A stretch of 64,000 nt of DNA from Tessaracoccus bendigoensis DSM 12906 (GCF_900141915.1 NZ_FQZG01000003.1:1-64000), one strand, 5' to 3'; shown: positions 45,171 to 54,574, counted from the stretch's first letter. The notes: a model not told the origin generated them from the letters alone. Program-made: numbers and translations.

Positions 45171-45962
45171 TCAGCAGGTGGTCCTGAGGTACTCACCAGC
45201 GACGCCGCTGAGCGCCGCCAAGCAGCGAGCGGTGCGACGCCGCACGGTGCGGGCACACACGCCCCACTCCTGGGCCACGACGGCGCTGAGCTGGCGGCTC
45301 GACAAGCCGGCCACTCCGCCCTCGCGGGCACTGCCATCAGCCTGGAGGGTCTTCGCGGCCTCGATCAGACTGACAAGCAACTCGCGGTCCTCGTCGGTGA
45401 TGACGTCCTCGGCGCACGCCCAGGCGAGCAACTCGGCCAACTCGGCTGCCGGGTCTGGGTCCTCGACGAGCCGATCGTCGGCCGGGTCGACGGGCCCCAA
45501 CGAGACGGTCGAAAGGCGGCGCGGCTGGTGATGCGTGGAGGCGCCGCAGTCCAGCAGCACGCCCTCACGCAGCTGGCCGGCGACCTTCGCAGCCACCCAG
45601 TGCGGGCGCCGCCACGGCAAGCCGCGGACCTCAACCCACAGCTGGGCGGCCAGCACCTCGTCGACCCGATCGTCGTTCAAGCCCAACCGACGCCGCACGC
45701 GCAAGGCGGTCGGCAGCAGGAACCACGCGAGCACCAATGCTGCATCCCGGTCGTCCGCCCCATCGAACGCCGCCAACCGAGCCAACCCCAGAAGGACGTC
45801 GTTGGCCAGCGCGGGTTCAGCCGCTCGCCGCCAGGCGTCGAGCCGATTGGGGTCGGCGACGACGCCGAGCCGGGGTTCGATGGCGACCCAAGTCGCCCAG
45901 TGTTCCGCGAGCACGGACTCCAACCGTTCGTCCTGCAAGCCCAACATCTCGGTGATGTTCAT
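45171..45962 (-). CDS. Sigma-factor-like regulator of transfer genes
   Basis: 263 residues from the ATG at 45962 with GGAAGGA upstream. Residues about 75-135 resemble sigma region 2 (LVLAWFLLPTALRVRRRLGL, then LWVEVRGLPWRRPHWVAAKV). Residues about 215-258 look like region 4 (SSRQLSAVVAQEWGVCARTV, then RRRTARCLAAL). It is longer and more divergent than a standard ECF sigma factor. Its position next to promoter copy 4, and five copies of one promoter in the element, make it the prime candidate to recognise that promoter. No anti-sigma gene is adjacent. Alternative: a helix-turn-helix activator that works with the housekeeping sigma factor. Confidence 0.6.
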   Translation of the reverse strand: MNITEMLGLQDERLESVLAEHWATWVAIEPRLGVVADPNRLDAWRRAAEPALANDVLLGLARLAAFDGADDRDAALVLAWFLLPTALRVRRRLGLNDDRVDEVLAAQLWVEVRGLPWRRPHWVAAKVAGQLREGVLLDCGASTHHQPRRLSTVSLGPVDPADDRLVEDPDPAAELAELLAWACAEDVITDEDRELLVSLIEAAKTLQADGSAREGGVAGLSSRQLSAVVAQEWGVCARTVRRRTARCLAALSGVAGEYLRTTC

Positions 45963-46294
45963 TGCCGTGGTCCTTCCGCGTGGTTATGCGGGAAGATCAC
46001 CAATCGGACGTTGTTCCTTTCGTAGTCCACAGGGCTCCGCGGCATCGAAACGCGGCTCAGGACTCAGCTAGCGCTGACCAAACCGCCTAGCCGGCGGACC
46101 GTTACCCCGCGTAGCCCTCGCCCGGCGGCACGTCCCCGCGTGAGGCGCTCGAATCATTCAGGGCAGCGGTATGCCTCGTCGTGTGCACTGACTCGCTGAC
46201 TCGCTGACTCAGGAAGTGGGCCGCGGCTCAGTTAGGTTAGCTGGCGGCAGAGCCGACTTCGCTCGTGTCTGGCGGCTGCCATATCGTGAGGCCC
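45963..46294. other. Intergenic region with short tandem repeat, upstream of SIR2-HerA
   Basis: About 330 bases between the divergent sigma-like gene and the SIR2 gene. At 46189-46210 the 8-base unit TGACTCGC is repeated 2.75 times. Downstream, CAGTTAGGTTAG near 46229-46240 could contain a -10 box (TAGGTT) for SIR2. A CCGTTA at 46099 lacks the TGTCC box and is not a copy of the conjugation promoter. Confidence 0.45.
46189..46210. repeat. Tandem repeat TGACTCGC, 2.75 copies
   Basis: Three starts of the unit TGACTCGC in a row, the last truncated to TGACTC, in front of the SIR2-HerA operon. Such short spaced repeats may bind a regulator or be a slippage product. No homologous copy elsewhere in the window was noticed. 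Confidence 0.55.
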
Positions 46295-47551
46295 ATGGCA
46301 ACACCCTCCAAGGCCTCAACGGGCAGCCCACCACTCGACGAAGACCAGATCATTCTGGGTCCGATCAACGAGGCGGGGGACGACGAGCCGCGAAGCGAGC
46401 AAGTCCAAGCATTCCTCTCTGCAGTGATTCAGAGTGAGCACCTCAACCTGCTCGTGGGCGCAGGATTGACGTCCGCCTTGGCCCACGCTGCTGGCGCGAA
46501 GACTGGCACCGCCGGAATGACCGGGATGATCACAACCTCCGACCGTGCACTCAATGAAGCGTTGGAAGACGCGGCGAAGGAATCCGCCTCAAGGGCACTG
46601 AGAGGCGGCGGGAATATCGAGGACCGGCTGCGAGTTGCTCTCGCTACTCTCCCTGGGCTGCGACTCATTGGCGACTGTCGGGCCGATGAGCTCGACGAGG
46701 CGATCGGGACGGCCCTTCGTGCCCTTGCTGGACAGATCGCCGAATCGGAACACGCGATCCTGCACGGGGCAACTTCGGAGAACGCGCGAAGCCTGCTGAG
46801 CGGGTTCTTGCGTTCCTTCGCCTCTCGCGTGCCGACCCGCGACCGTCTTCATGTGTTCACGACCAATTACGACCGCGTCTTGGAGTGGGGTGCCGAACAG
46901 AGTGGCCTCAGGGTTGTGGATCGGTTCGTGGGGACACTCCGTCCCGTGTTCCGTTCGTCCCGACTGGAGATTGACTACCACTACTCGCCCCCGGGGAGCG
47001 TCAGGGAACCCCACCATCTCGATGGAGTCATCCGCCTGACCAAGCTGCACGGCTCTCTCGACTGGGTGTCGGACGCCATTGATATCGTGCGGGTCCCAAC
47101 TCCGTTCGGTTCGGCGCCCAGGGACCCGGGTGACGTCCTGATTTACCCCGTCGCCTCCAAGGATCGCGAAACCTCCGAATACCCCTATTCGGACCTATTC
47201 CGCGATCTGTCGGCCGCGCTCTGCCGCCCAAATTCTGCCCTTCTCACCTACGGCTACGGGTTCGGCGACGACCACATCAACCGAGTTATCCGCGACATGC
47301 TGACTATCTCGAGCGCGCACTTGGTAATCATCGCCTACGGCGATCCCACCGGACGGATCGCGCGATTTCACGCCGAGCACAGCCACACCGGACAAGTCAG
47401 TCTGCTCCACGGCCCCAAGTACGCTGATCTGCAAGCGCTGGTGGAGCGATGGCTCCCGTGGCCGGCCTCTGAGCCGTTGGCACGGGCACAAATTGAGATC
47501 CTTCGGGCCACGACCGCTGCCAGCCCATCTGCGTCAGCGGGGACAGCGTGA
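46295..47551 (+). CDS. SIR2-domain NADase of SIR2-HerA defence system
   Basis: About 418 residues; ATG 46295 is the most plausible start. The SIR2 fold has the NAD-binding loop LLVGAGLTSALA at about 53-64, FTTNYDRVLE near 188-197, KLHGSLDW near 249, and YGYGFGDDHIN near 319. These are the SIR2 motifs found in prokaryotic immune NADases. Its stop overlaps the HerA-like ATPase gene by four bases. In known SIR2-HerA systems the pair assembles into a large complex that degrades NAD+ when a phage infects, killing or arresting the cell. Base use is less GC-biased than in the flanking genes. Confidence 0.85.
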   Translation: MATPSKASTGSPPLDEDQIILGPINEAGDDEPRSEQVQAFLSAVIQSEHLNLLVGAGLTSALAHAAGAKTGTAGMTGMITTSDRALNEALEDAAKESASRALRGGGNIEDRLRVALATLPGLRLIGDCRADELDEAIGTALRALAGQIAESEHAILHGATSENARSLLSGFLRSFASRVPTRDRLHVFTTNYDRVLEWGAEQSGLRVVDRFVGTLRPVFRSSRLEIDYHYSPPGSVREPHHLDGVIRLTKLHGSLDWVSDAIDIVRVPTPFGSAPRDPGDVLIYPVASKDRETSEYPYSDLFRDLSAALCRPNSALLTYGYGFGDDHINRVIRDMLTISSAHLVIIAYGDPTGRIARFHAEHSHTGQVSLLHGPKYADLQALVERWLPWPASEPLARAQIEILRATTAASPSASAGTA

Positions 47552-49698
47552 TCCCCCCATGGGAATCCGACTCGCGCGCTGTGGGTCACGTCATTGAGGT
47601 GGGCCCGTCACACGTAACCGTTCAGATCGACCGGGAGGCGCCCCATGGCACCGCCTTCAATCAAGCAAGGGTCAACCACTTCCCCCGCCTCAACGGCTTC
47701 GTGATCCTCCCAGCAGAAGCAGGTTCGATCTTGGCGATGGTGACCTGGATCGGGGTTACGGACGATCTCGTGTCCCTCCGCAGTCGCCCCGATCATGTCG
47801 GTTTGCCGACGCCGAAACGCATACTCCGGGCCATGCCGCTTGGGGTAATCCGGACGGCAAGAGGGCAGGACGGGCAAGTAGTTCGCCGCCTTGACCGCGG
47901 CCTGCTCGGATTCCCGACGGTGGGGGACCCTGTCCGCCTTCCCGAGGCGTCCGAGGCAGAGGTCGTGGTCCCTCGAGTCTCGGAGCCCGACGCCCTCCTT
48001 CTCGGTACGGCCCCACTCGCCGGCGACGCCTCCGTCATGGTCAGCGGCAAGAGGCTCTTCGGTCGGCACGTCGCCGTACTCGGGAACACCGGCAGCGGTA
48101 AGTCCTGCACCGTCGCCCAGCTCATCCGCGGAGCCGCGGCCGCAACTGACTCGCATGTGGGGACTCTCCGCGCGATCGTTCTGGACCTGAACGGCGAGTA
48201 CCAGCACGCGTTTGATGGGCTCGATCCATCCATCGCAATCAAGAGGTTCTCCGTCGTCAGCAGCCCCGAGGCCACAGGGGTCACGCAACTGAGGGTGCCC
48301 TTCTGGCTCTGGAACTATCGGGAATGGGCCGCCTTCTGTGGCGCCAGCGGGAAGAGCCAAGCGCCGGTCCTCCGACAGGCCCTCCACCTGCTCCGGAGCA
48401 GCGACACGCAGTCATTCCCCCGAGGGACCGTGCGCATTGTTGCTGGCCGACGGAGTGTCCGGGCACACAAGGTGAGTGAAGACAAGGAATCACGTAAGCA
48501 GGTCTTTGAGGTGCTCGCGGCGGTCAAGGATGCCTGCGAGAGCCTCGCTGTGGAGTCACCTGGGCAACTCTCCGCTGTTCCGGCCCTACAGGCTTTACTA
48601 GATCGCACCCTGAAGACCAGGCTGAATCCTCCCGGCGGAGATTACCGATTCAAGTTCGACGTGATCCCTCTGGCGATGTCCGAGGAGGCGGCTCTCATCG
48701 ATGCTATGGATGCAGCTCTCGCTGAACTACGAGTCCCAATGGGTGAGGGTGACACGTCGAGCGTCGACACGCCGATCACCTTCGACGCGAGGAACCTCGT
48801 TGACCTTACCGGTGTCATTGCCGCTGGAATGCAGGGCGACGCTCAGTCTTGGATTGCGCCCATGCAGGACCGTCTGGCGGTGGCGATGAACGACGCCAGG
48901 TTGACAAGCGTCTGCGGGTTCCACAAGGACGAGAATCTCGCAACTTGGCTCACTTCGATGCTCGGTGAATCGGGCAAGAGCCAGATCACGGTACTCGACT
49001 TGAGTCTTGTTCCCGCAACCGCACAGCACGTGTTGGCGTCAGTCGTTGGACGCGTTGTGCTCGAAGCGCACGAACGGTATCGGCGCGCCGCCGGCACGGA
49101 TGCGGCGCCCGTCATCTTGGTTGTCGAAGAGGCCCATAGCCTCATGAGGCGCAGAGGCGAGTTTGGGGTTGATGAGGCTGGCGTCGATATGGCGGAATTG
49201 TGTCGGGAGACATTCGAGCGAGTGGCGCGCGAAGGCCGTAAGTTCGGCGTGTCGCTCGTCATCTCCTCGCAGCGCCCCAGTGAACTGTCAGAAACAGTTC
49301 TCTCGCAGTGCAACAGCTTCCTAGTGCACCGGATCGTCAATGGCAGAGACCAGGAAGCCGTTCGCCGGATGGTTCCTGACAGCGTCGGAGCTCTGTTGAG
49401 CGAACTCCCCTCATTGCCTTCCCAGGCCGCTCTTCTGATCGGCGCCGCCGCGGAGGTTCCTGTCCTGCTCCGGGTCGGCGATCTCGCACTGGAATACAGG
49501 CCGAACTCCGCCGACCCTGCATACGAGACGGCGTGGACATTAGGAATGCCGTGGGATGTCGACACCCTCGTCAGCGCTTGGCTGGCCACCCCTATCCCTG
49601 TCGAGGAACATGATGGCGATGAGCCCAAATCAGACTGGGACCTAGACGGGTACGAGCCGCCAGACTACGAACTCGATCCCGACGATCCTCCCTTCTAG
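47548..49698 (+). CDS. HerA-family ATPase of SIR2-HerA defence system
   Basis: 716 residues from a GTG at 47548 (GTGA overlap). An N-terminal HAS-barrel-like segment is followed by the HerA/FtsK RecA-like core with Walker A LGNTGSGKS (178-186) and Walker B VILVVEEAH (521-529). The SSQRPSELSETVLSQCNSFL segment is typical of HerA proteins. The acidic tail (DGDEPKSDWDLDGYEPPDYE, 690-710) is a distinctive feature. Coupling to a SIR2 gene marks a two-gene defence module rather than DNA repair, since no NurA is present. Confidence 0.88.
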   Translation: MIPPWESDSRAVGHVIEVGPSHVTVQIDREAPHGTAFNQARVNHFPRLNGFVILPAEAGSILAMVTWIGVTDDLVSLRSRPDHVGLPTPKRILRAMPLGVIRTARGQDGQVVRRLDRGLLGFPTVGDPVRLPEASEAEVVVPRVSEPDALLLGTAPLAGDASVMVSGKRLFGRHVAVLGNTGSGKSCTVAQLIRGAAAATDSHVGTLRAIVLDLNGEYQHAFDGLDPSIAIKRFSVVSSPEATGVTQLRVPFWLWNYREWAAFCGASGKSQAPVLRQALHLLRSSDTQSFPRGTVRIVAGRRSVRAHKVSEDKESRKQVFEVLAAVKDACESLAVESPGQLSAVPALQALLDRTLKTRLNPPGGDYRFKFDVIPLAMSEEAALIDAMDAALAELRVPMGEGDTSSVDTPITFDARNLVDLTGVIAAGMQGDAQSWIAPMQDRLAVAMNDARLTSVCGFHKDENLATWLTSMLGESGKSQITVLDLSLVPATAQHVLASVVGRVVLEAHERYRRAAGTDAAPVILVVEEAHSLMRRRGEFGVDEAGVDMAELCRETFERVAREGRKFGVSLVISSQRPSELSETVLSQCNSFLVHRIVNGRDQEAVRRMVPDSVGALLSELPSLPSQAALLIGAAAEVPVLLRVGDLALEYRPNSADPAYETAWTLGMPWDVDTLVSAWLATPIPVEEHDGDEPKSDWDLDGYEPPDYELDPDDPPF

Positions 49699-49788
49699 GC
49701 CGCTCGAAGCAGTCGAAGATCGGAGAGTCCGCGCGGAGGGCTTCGTGGACGCCTGATGAGCTGCCGCGGGCGAGTCGCCGCCGCAACA

Positions 49789-52700
49789 TCACGCCACTCG
49801 TTCCTTTCGCCGCCACGGAGGGTTGGACACCAGATCGGCCGTGCGGGCAGGTAGATCCTCGGGCGCGTCAGCGCCCTCGGCGCGGTTGCTTACGTCGTCG
49901 CGCAGGATGCATTCGGCCGCCTGCTGGTCGCCCTCTGCAGCCACGACGGCTGCGAGGTCGAGTCGTGGGGTGTCCTCGTACGGGGCAGCGAGAAGCGCGG
50001 TCTCGGTGGCGGCGCGGGCCGCCTGCAGGTCCCCGGCGTGCAGGGCCGCGATGGTGACAGTGTGGGCTACGTCGACCACGGCGCACACCATGTGCTGATC
50101 GATGCGGACACCGTCGGCCAGCCAAGCCCAGCCGCGCCCACGCTGTCCGGTGAAGGGCTCCCCAGTGACCAGACCCAGCGCAGTCTGCAGATCTGTGAGG
50201 CCATCGGCACCGCGCGCCTGGCCGCGCGCGCGGAGCCGGCGGAAGAGGTCAATGTCCGCTAGAACGCCGACCAACTGGTAGACACCCATGCCGCGGGCGA
50301 TCCCCGCCGGGGACTTGGTAGCCTCAGGGAGATACTGCCCACCCGTCGCGGGGTCGACGCCGAGCCAGCCCCGCACCTTCGAGAGGTGGACTCGCATCTG
50401 GGTGGCGTCAGTCCCGAATGCATCGACCACCTGGTCGATGGTGACGCCTTGGGGGTGCAGCACGAGGAAGGCCAGCAACTCGGTGTAGAAAGCCTTGCGC
50501 TTCGCCACCACCGTGGGCGTGCCGGTCGTTCCGGTCCGTGCCTGGATGGTGCCAAGGAGCCGCAGGTGCGGGCGGGCCCCGGTAGCCCAGGCCGACAGTT
50601 CGGCGTCCAGATCCGGGTCGGCGGCCTCGACAGCAGTCCGGACCTTGTCAGGCACGTGCGGGGCGAGCTGCTGCAGGTCGTCCGCGGTGGTCGCGGCAAC
50701 GTCAAGGACCTCGGCGTCCGGGGCTGGGACCACCGTCGCCCCCGGCTCGGAGTCGTGGTCAGTGTCGCGGGGCAGCACGAGTTCGTCACGGATCGCTCCG
50801 GCGGCGTCCACGTACTCACGCCAACCGTCGTCGCCGTCGCTCGGCATCTCGACATCGCCGAGCAGGTCGGCGTGAGCCAAGAGCAGCGCGCAGCCCTTGG
50901 CCTCGGCGGGGGTGAGTCCGTTGGCGATCTGGTCGAGGCCGAGCGACGGGATGAGCACCCGCCCCTGCCCGGTCAGCCGAACGCCCAAGCCACGGATGGG
51001 CTCGGTGTCGGCGACCATGACGACGGCCGTGCCGTTCCGCGCCGGATGATCCTCGACGAGGGCGAGCAGCCGGTCGAGCGGGCTGCTCGACAGCGCCCCA
51101 TTGACCAGGACGAGCCAGCTCTCCCACACGTCTCCGCCCAGGTCGTCGACGCGGCCGGCGGCTGCGGTCACGTCATGGTCGGCGCACTTGTCGACGGTCG
51201 CGCGGGCCGCAGCGATGGGCGCGTCCAGCGCGGTGGGGTCTTCAAGACGGTGGTGGCGGATACGGGTCGGGTCGAGCGGCACTGCCTCCCGTGCGATCCC
51301 GATGCAGTCGAGCTGGACCTGGCGCGCCCACGGGTTGACGGCGATCTCGGCCGCCAGGTAGCGAGCGAAGTCGGCGGCGTAGGTCGGGTCACCGGTCAAG
51401 CTGATCGTGCCGAGCTGTTCGAGGTTGACGAGCCACGTCGCGCCATCGTCGTCCAGTCCGACGGAAACCACTTGCGGATAGGCGCATCGGGCGGTCGGTG
51501 CCTGCTCCTGAGGACCAGTGGCCAGCAGCCATCGACGACCGTCGGCCGGGTCCGGGCGCCACGGATGGGCCAGCGTGACGGGCTCAACCAACTGAACGGC
51601 CACCTCGCCCGGCAGGAGCTGGACCGCCAGGAGCTGCGGTGGGGCGACGCGGTCCTCGCCGGAGACGGCAAGCAGCTTGAGCGCCTGGTCGATCGTCAGC
51701 AGGTTGGGCGTCGCGGCCTGCCCCTCCGTCATCACGGTCTTCTCCACCGGAACCAGTTCCGGTGGCGGTGCCTGGATCGTCCGCCCCGGCCGACGGGCAC
51801 GGAACTGAGCCCTCCGGCGCTGACGCAGGGCGGCCAGCAGCCCAGCAGCGAGGACCCCGCCCGCACCAGTGAGCCCGACCAGCAACCACGGGGCCGGCGC
51901 CTCGGCGCCCCGATCGGACCCCTCGCCCACAGGCCTCGCGTCGCTACTCATGTCCGAGACCGCGGTCGCCGAGGCACCTGGGGAGGGCACCGCCGGTGCG
52001 CTGGACGGAGCGGCGGGAACAGGGACGGCCCCGCCGGTTGCAGGCGGCCTCTCGGCCACCGGGGTCTTGGTGGCAGTCGCGGGCGGGACGGAGGCGTCGC
52101 GCACTGGATGCGAGGCCGGAGGTGCCGGCTCAGCTCGTTCCGGTTCCGGGAAGGTTGGCAGCTCGGGTGTTGCTTCCGCAGCGGACGGGATGAGCAGGTG
52201 CCACCCGGGGAGGATGAGGTCTGGGTCCGTTAGGCGACGGCCGTCCGGCTGCGCAATCCCCCGAGAGGCCTCGAAGATCCGTGGCCACGCCTCGGCGTCG
52301 TCGAGGTGCTGCTGTGCGATCTCGCTCAGCGTGTCGCCCTTGACCACGGTGTATCGGGAATACGCGCGGTCGCTCGCTACGGAGGCCTGTCCAGCGTGTA
52401 CCTGCGCCGCTGCGGGCAGAGTCAGCACCCAGCCCGGCCTTAGGAACTGCGCCTTTCCCCGTAGGAGATCGTTGTTGAGCTTGAGGATCTCGTGGTAGCG
52501 ACTCCCGGACCCCAGGTGGTGCTCAGCGATCGACCACAAGGTCTCACCTCGTTTGACCGTGTGAGTGAGGCGTGGGGTGGCCGTCTCGACGAGCGCGGTG
52601 GCTCTGGACGGCGTTCCCGCGGACGCTGACGGCCCCGGGATCACGGTGGACGTTGCTGTGGCCACAGGGCTCGGGCTGTCCGGGGTCGCGGATGCAGTCT

Positions 52701-53067
52701 CGATCCCCGTGGCGGGCACCGCGATGAACAGGAGTAGCGCTGCTGTCACGAGCCGGCGGGCCGGCGCCTGCGACCACCGTAGCCCGGGCAACTTGGGTGC
52801 CTCCAGGCCCCGGATGGCTGCGATTGTCTCCGTGAGGATCGTGAGGGCAAGCAGTCCCCACACAACCCAGGCCGCGCCCTTCAAGATCAGCACCGTCAGG
52901 TGACCGTCATCCGGACTGGTGAGCGCCGCCCACCACCCGTCCAGGCCGGACGGAGTCGGCCCCCACCCGAGGGCCAGCAACACCGCAGGAAGCCCCACGA
53001 GGAGGGCAACGAGCGCGACGAAGGCAGCAAGTCCGACCAGACGAGGGTGACGAGGCGGTGGGTTCAT
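49789..53067 (-). CDS. Membrane protein with LysM repeats and C-terminal BTAD-type domain
   Basis: About 1,092 residues from the ATG at 53067 (ATGA overlap with the TadG-like gene). N-terminal hydrophobic segments lie at about 10-35 and 55-80 and near 95-115. Two LysM peptidoglycan-binding repeats follow (THTVKRGETLWSIAEHHLG near 169 and RYTVVKGDTLSEIAQQHL near 240), then a Pro/Ala-rich spacer and another membrane helix at about 393-412. The cytoplasmic C-terminus has a winged-helix-like part (IDQVVDAFGTDATQMRVHLS, about 873-895) and a bacterial transcriptional activation domain. Such proteins accompany actinobacterial Tad-type pilus genes; it may link the pilus to the wall. The last gene of the Tad operon. 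Confidence 0.75.
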   Translation of the reverse strand: MNPPPRHPRLVGLAAFVALVALLVGLPAVLLALGWGPTPSGLDGWWAALTSPDDGHLTVLILKGAAWVVWGLLALTILTETIAAIRGLEAPKLPGLRWSQAPARRLVTAALLLFIAVPATGIETASATPDSPSPVATATSTVIPGPSASAGTPSRATALVETATPRLTHTVKRGETLWSIAEHHLGSGSRYHEILKLNNDLLRGKAQFLRPGWVLTLPAAAQVHAGQASVASDRAYSRYTVVKGDTLSEIAQQHLDDAEAWPRIFEASRGIAQPDGRRLTDPDLILPGWHLLIPSAAEATPELPTFPEPERAEPAPPASHPVRDASVPPATATKTPVAERPPATGGAVPVPAAPSSAPAVPSPGASATAVSDMSSDARPVGEGSDRGAEAPAPWLLVGLTGAGGVLAAGLLAALRQRRRAQFRARRPGRTIQAPPPELVPVEKTVMTEGQAATPNLLTIDQALKLLAVSGEDRVAPPQLLAVQLLPGEVAVQLVEPVTLAHPWRPDPADGRRWLLATGPQEQAPTARCAYPQVVSVGLDDDGATWLVNLEQLGTISLTGDPTYAADFARYLAAEIAVNPWARQVQLDCIGIAREAVPLDPTRIRHHRLEDPTALDAPIAAARATVDKCADHDVTAAAGRVDDLGGDVWESWLVLVNGALSSSPLDRLLALVEDHPARNGTAVVMVADTEPIRGLGVRLTGQGRVLIPSLGLDQIANGLTPAEAKGCALLLAHADLLGDVEMPSDGDDGWREYVDAAGAIRDELVLPRDTDHDSEPGATVVPAPDAEVLDVAATTADDLQQLAPHVPDKVRTAVEAADPDLDAELSAWATGARPHLRLLGTIQARTGTTGTPTVVAKRKAFYTELLAFLVLHPQGVTIDQVVDAFGTDATQMRVHLSKVRGWLGVDPATGGQYLPEATKSPAGIARGMGVYQLVGVLADIDLFRRLRARGQARGADGLTDLQTALGLVTGEPFTGQRGRGWAWLADGVRIDQHMVCAVVDVAHTVTIAALHAGDLQAARAATETALLAAPYEDTPRLDLAAVVAAEGDQQAAECILRDDVSNRAEGADAPEDLPARTADLVSNPPWRRKERVA

Positions 53068-53486
53068 CGGGGAGCTCCGTTCACGACGCGCGACAGCAGG
53101 ATGGTGGCGTCGCCGCTGACCGTCTTCGGCCCGATGCCTGCGGTTCCGAGGAACTTCGGCTGGTAGACGATGGTGACGTGCACCGACAAGGTGGTCGGTC
53201 CGGTGATGCTCACGCTGCCCTCGACGCCGGCGGCATGCAGGTAGGCCGCTGCGGCCGTTCGGGCGGCGTAGGTGTCGATCTGGGGGGATTGGCCGCGCAT
53301 GATCTGGCTGGCCTGCACCTGGTTCGCGGCCGTTCGCCCGGCCTGCTGGGCGAGGTCGTGGGCGCGCTGCTGGGCGTTGACCTGCCCTGTCAGGTCGACG
53401 GTGATTCCGATAACCATGGTGATCACGAGCGCGATCAACACCCCCCACACCGTGACCGAACCGCGCTCATCGTGATGGCGCATCAT
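53064..53486 (-). CDS. TadG-like pilus assembly protein
   Basis: About 140 residues. ERGSVTVWGVLIALVITMVIG at the N-terminus is a TadE/TadG-type membrane anchor preceded by a charged segment, followed by an extracytoplasmic helix (QQRAHDLAQQAGRTAANQVQ) and beta strands. Pseudopilin-like minor subunit. Overlaps the next gene on both sides by four bases. Confidence 0.72.
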   Translation of the reverse strand: MMRHHDERGSVTVWGVLIALVITMVIGITVDLTGQVNAQQRAHDLAQQAGRTAANQVQASQIMRGQSPQIDTYAARTAAAAYLHAAGVEGSVSITGPTTLSVHVTIVYQPKFLGTAGIGPKTVSGDATILLSRVVNGAPR

Positions 53487-53959
53487 CGCCCCCTGAACAC
53501 ATCAAGCGGACTCGTGACCGTCGCGCTCACGAGCCTGTCCGGCAGGCCGGGCAGTGCCAGCTCTGACAACTCCACCGTGCAGCTCACCGTGGCCGCGACG
53601 CTCGCCGGGGTGCCCACCGGTTTGGCGAACCCCGAGGTGTCGAGGGTGACCGTCATCGAGGCGCAGGTCAGCCCCTGGTTGGCCAGCGTGGCTCGTGCCG
53701 CCGCCACCGCCGACGTCTGGGCGGCGCCAGCCGTGCGGGCGATGGACGCGGCGCGTGCGGCGTCCGCGGCCGCTTGCTGGACGCTCCCGTGAGCGATCGC
53801 CACCCGCCCGCCGGCCACGGCGAACAGCAGCAGGAGCATGAGCGCCGGCACCAACAAGACCAGTTCGATCGCCGCGGAACCCCGCTCATCGGCGACGCAG
53901 CGCCGAGCCTGGAAGCTCGCGCTCCGGCATCGTCGGGATTCGTGAGCTCGCGGCTTCAT
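53483..53959 (-). CDS. TadE-like minor pilin
   Basis: About 158 residues from the ATG at 53959. DERGSAAIELVLLVPALMLL near residues 25-44 is the TadE signature: a short basic leader, Glu at the fifth position after Gly, and a long hydrophobic stretch. The remainder is extracytoplasmic with an AARATLANQGL helix. Processing by the prepilin peptidase at 9824 is likely. Confidence 0.78.
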   Translation of the reverse strand: MKPRAHESRRCRSASFQARRCVADERGSAAIELVLLVPALMLLLLFAVAGGRVAIAHGSVQQAAADAARAASIARTAGAAQTSAVAAARATLANQGLTCASMTVTLDTSGFAKPVGTPASVAATVSCTVELSELALPGLPDRLVSATVTSPLDVFRGR

Positions 53960-54354
53960 CGCGTGTACCTCTCGACCGGGAGGGTGGCCGACTGCGACAC
54001 GGTGACGTCCATGAACGGCACGAGCCGGACGCTGTGGCCGGTCACCGTCACGGTGGTGCTGGTCGCCGTCCTGTCGCCGGTCACGGTCACGCCGGTGAGC
54101 GTCGTCCCTCCCACGTCGGCTGCGAAGGACCTCGCGCTCGACAAGCCCGCCTCCAGGGAGGAGTTGAGCATCGCGGAGGTGCGGGCGCCCGACTGGGCGG
54201 ATGCCAGGGCGATCGACCGGGCGTGGAACCACGTGCCGGCCTGGACGGCCAGGAACAGCACGGTGAGCACGATGGGAAGCGCGATCACCATCTCGACCGA
54301 TGACGACCCGCGCTCACCTCGCATTCGCCACCTGCTGGCCCTGGACCGCCACAT
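53956..54354 (-). CDS. TadE-like minor pilin
   Basis: 132 residues. GERGSSSVEMVIALPIVLTV lies near residues 12-31, with Gly-Ser-Ser-Ser-Val-Glu before the hydrophobic helix, the second TadE-type subunit in the operon. Its stop overlaps the next gene. Confidence 0.78.
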   Translation of the reverse strand: MWRSRASRWRMRGERGSSSVEMVIALPIVLTVLFLAVQAGTWFHARSIALASAQSGARTSAMLNSSLEAGLSSARSFAADVGGTTLTGVTVTGDRTATSTTVTVTGHSVRLVPFMDVTVSQSATLPVERYTR

Positions 54355-54364
54355 GGTCGTTTCC

Positions 54365-54574
54365 CTACCGGATCTCGCCGGCCTTGCCGACGACGTAGGC
54401 CTGGATGATCGCGGCGACGATCCCCACGATGGCGATGGCGAAGATCGCCCAGAGGACGTTCTGGATGGTCTCGGACATGCCGTCCTCGGCGAGCATTCGT
54501 TCGCGCTGCTTGGCCAGCCACGACTCGAGGTCGCGGCGCATGAGCTGGCTCTCCACGTACAGGTTGAGCATCAT
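54365..54574 (-). CDS. Small pilin-like protein, candidate major pilin
   Basis: 69 residues. A basic N-terminal helix (MRRDLESWLAKQRERMLAEDG) precedes a single hydrophobic helix, NVLWAIFAIAIVGIVAAIIQ. The DG-MSET junction resembles a prepilin cleavage site, though the glutamate lies at +3 rather than +5, as usual for Flp pilins. Size and position (between TadC and TadE genes) support the role of major pilin. GGAGAGG lies upstream of the ATG at 54574; ATG 54571 is equally possible. Confidence 0.6.
   Translation of the reverse strand: MMLNLYVESQLMRRDLESWLAKQRERMLAEDGMSETIQNVLWAIFAIAIVGIVAAIIQAYVVGKAGEIR

Noticed and set aside
46099-46104. CCGTTA before the SIR2-HerA operon as a sixth transfer promoter
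   Set aside because: The sequence 16 bases upstream is GACCAAA, not TGTCCNC.
52227-52232. CCGTTAGG inside the LysM/BTAD gene
   Set aside because: No TGTCC box at the required spacing, and no gene start downstream on that strand.
50386-52233. 615-residue plus-strand frame
   Set aside because: Antisense to the LysM/BTAD gene, which has clear LysM repeats.
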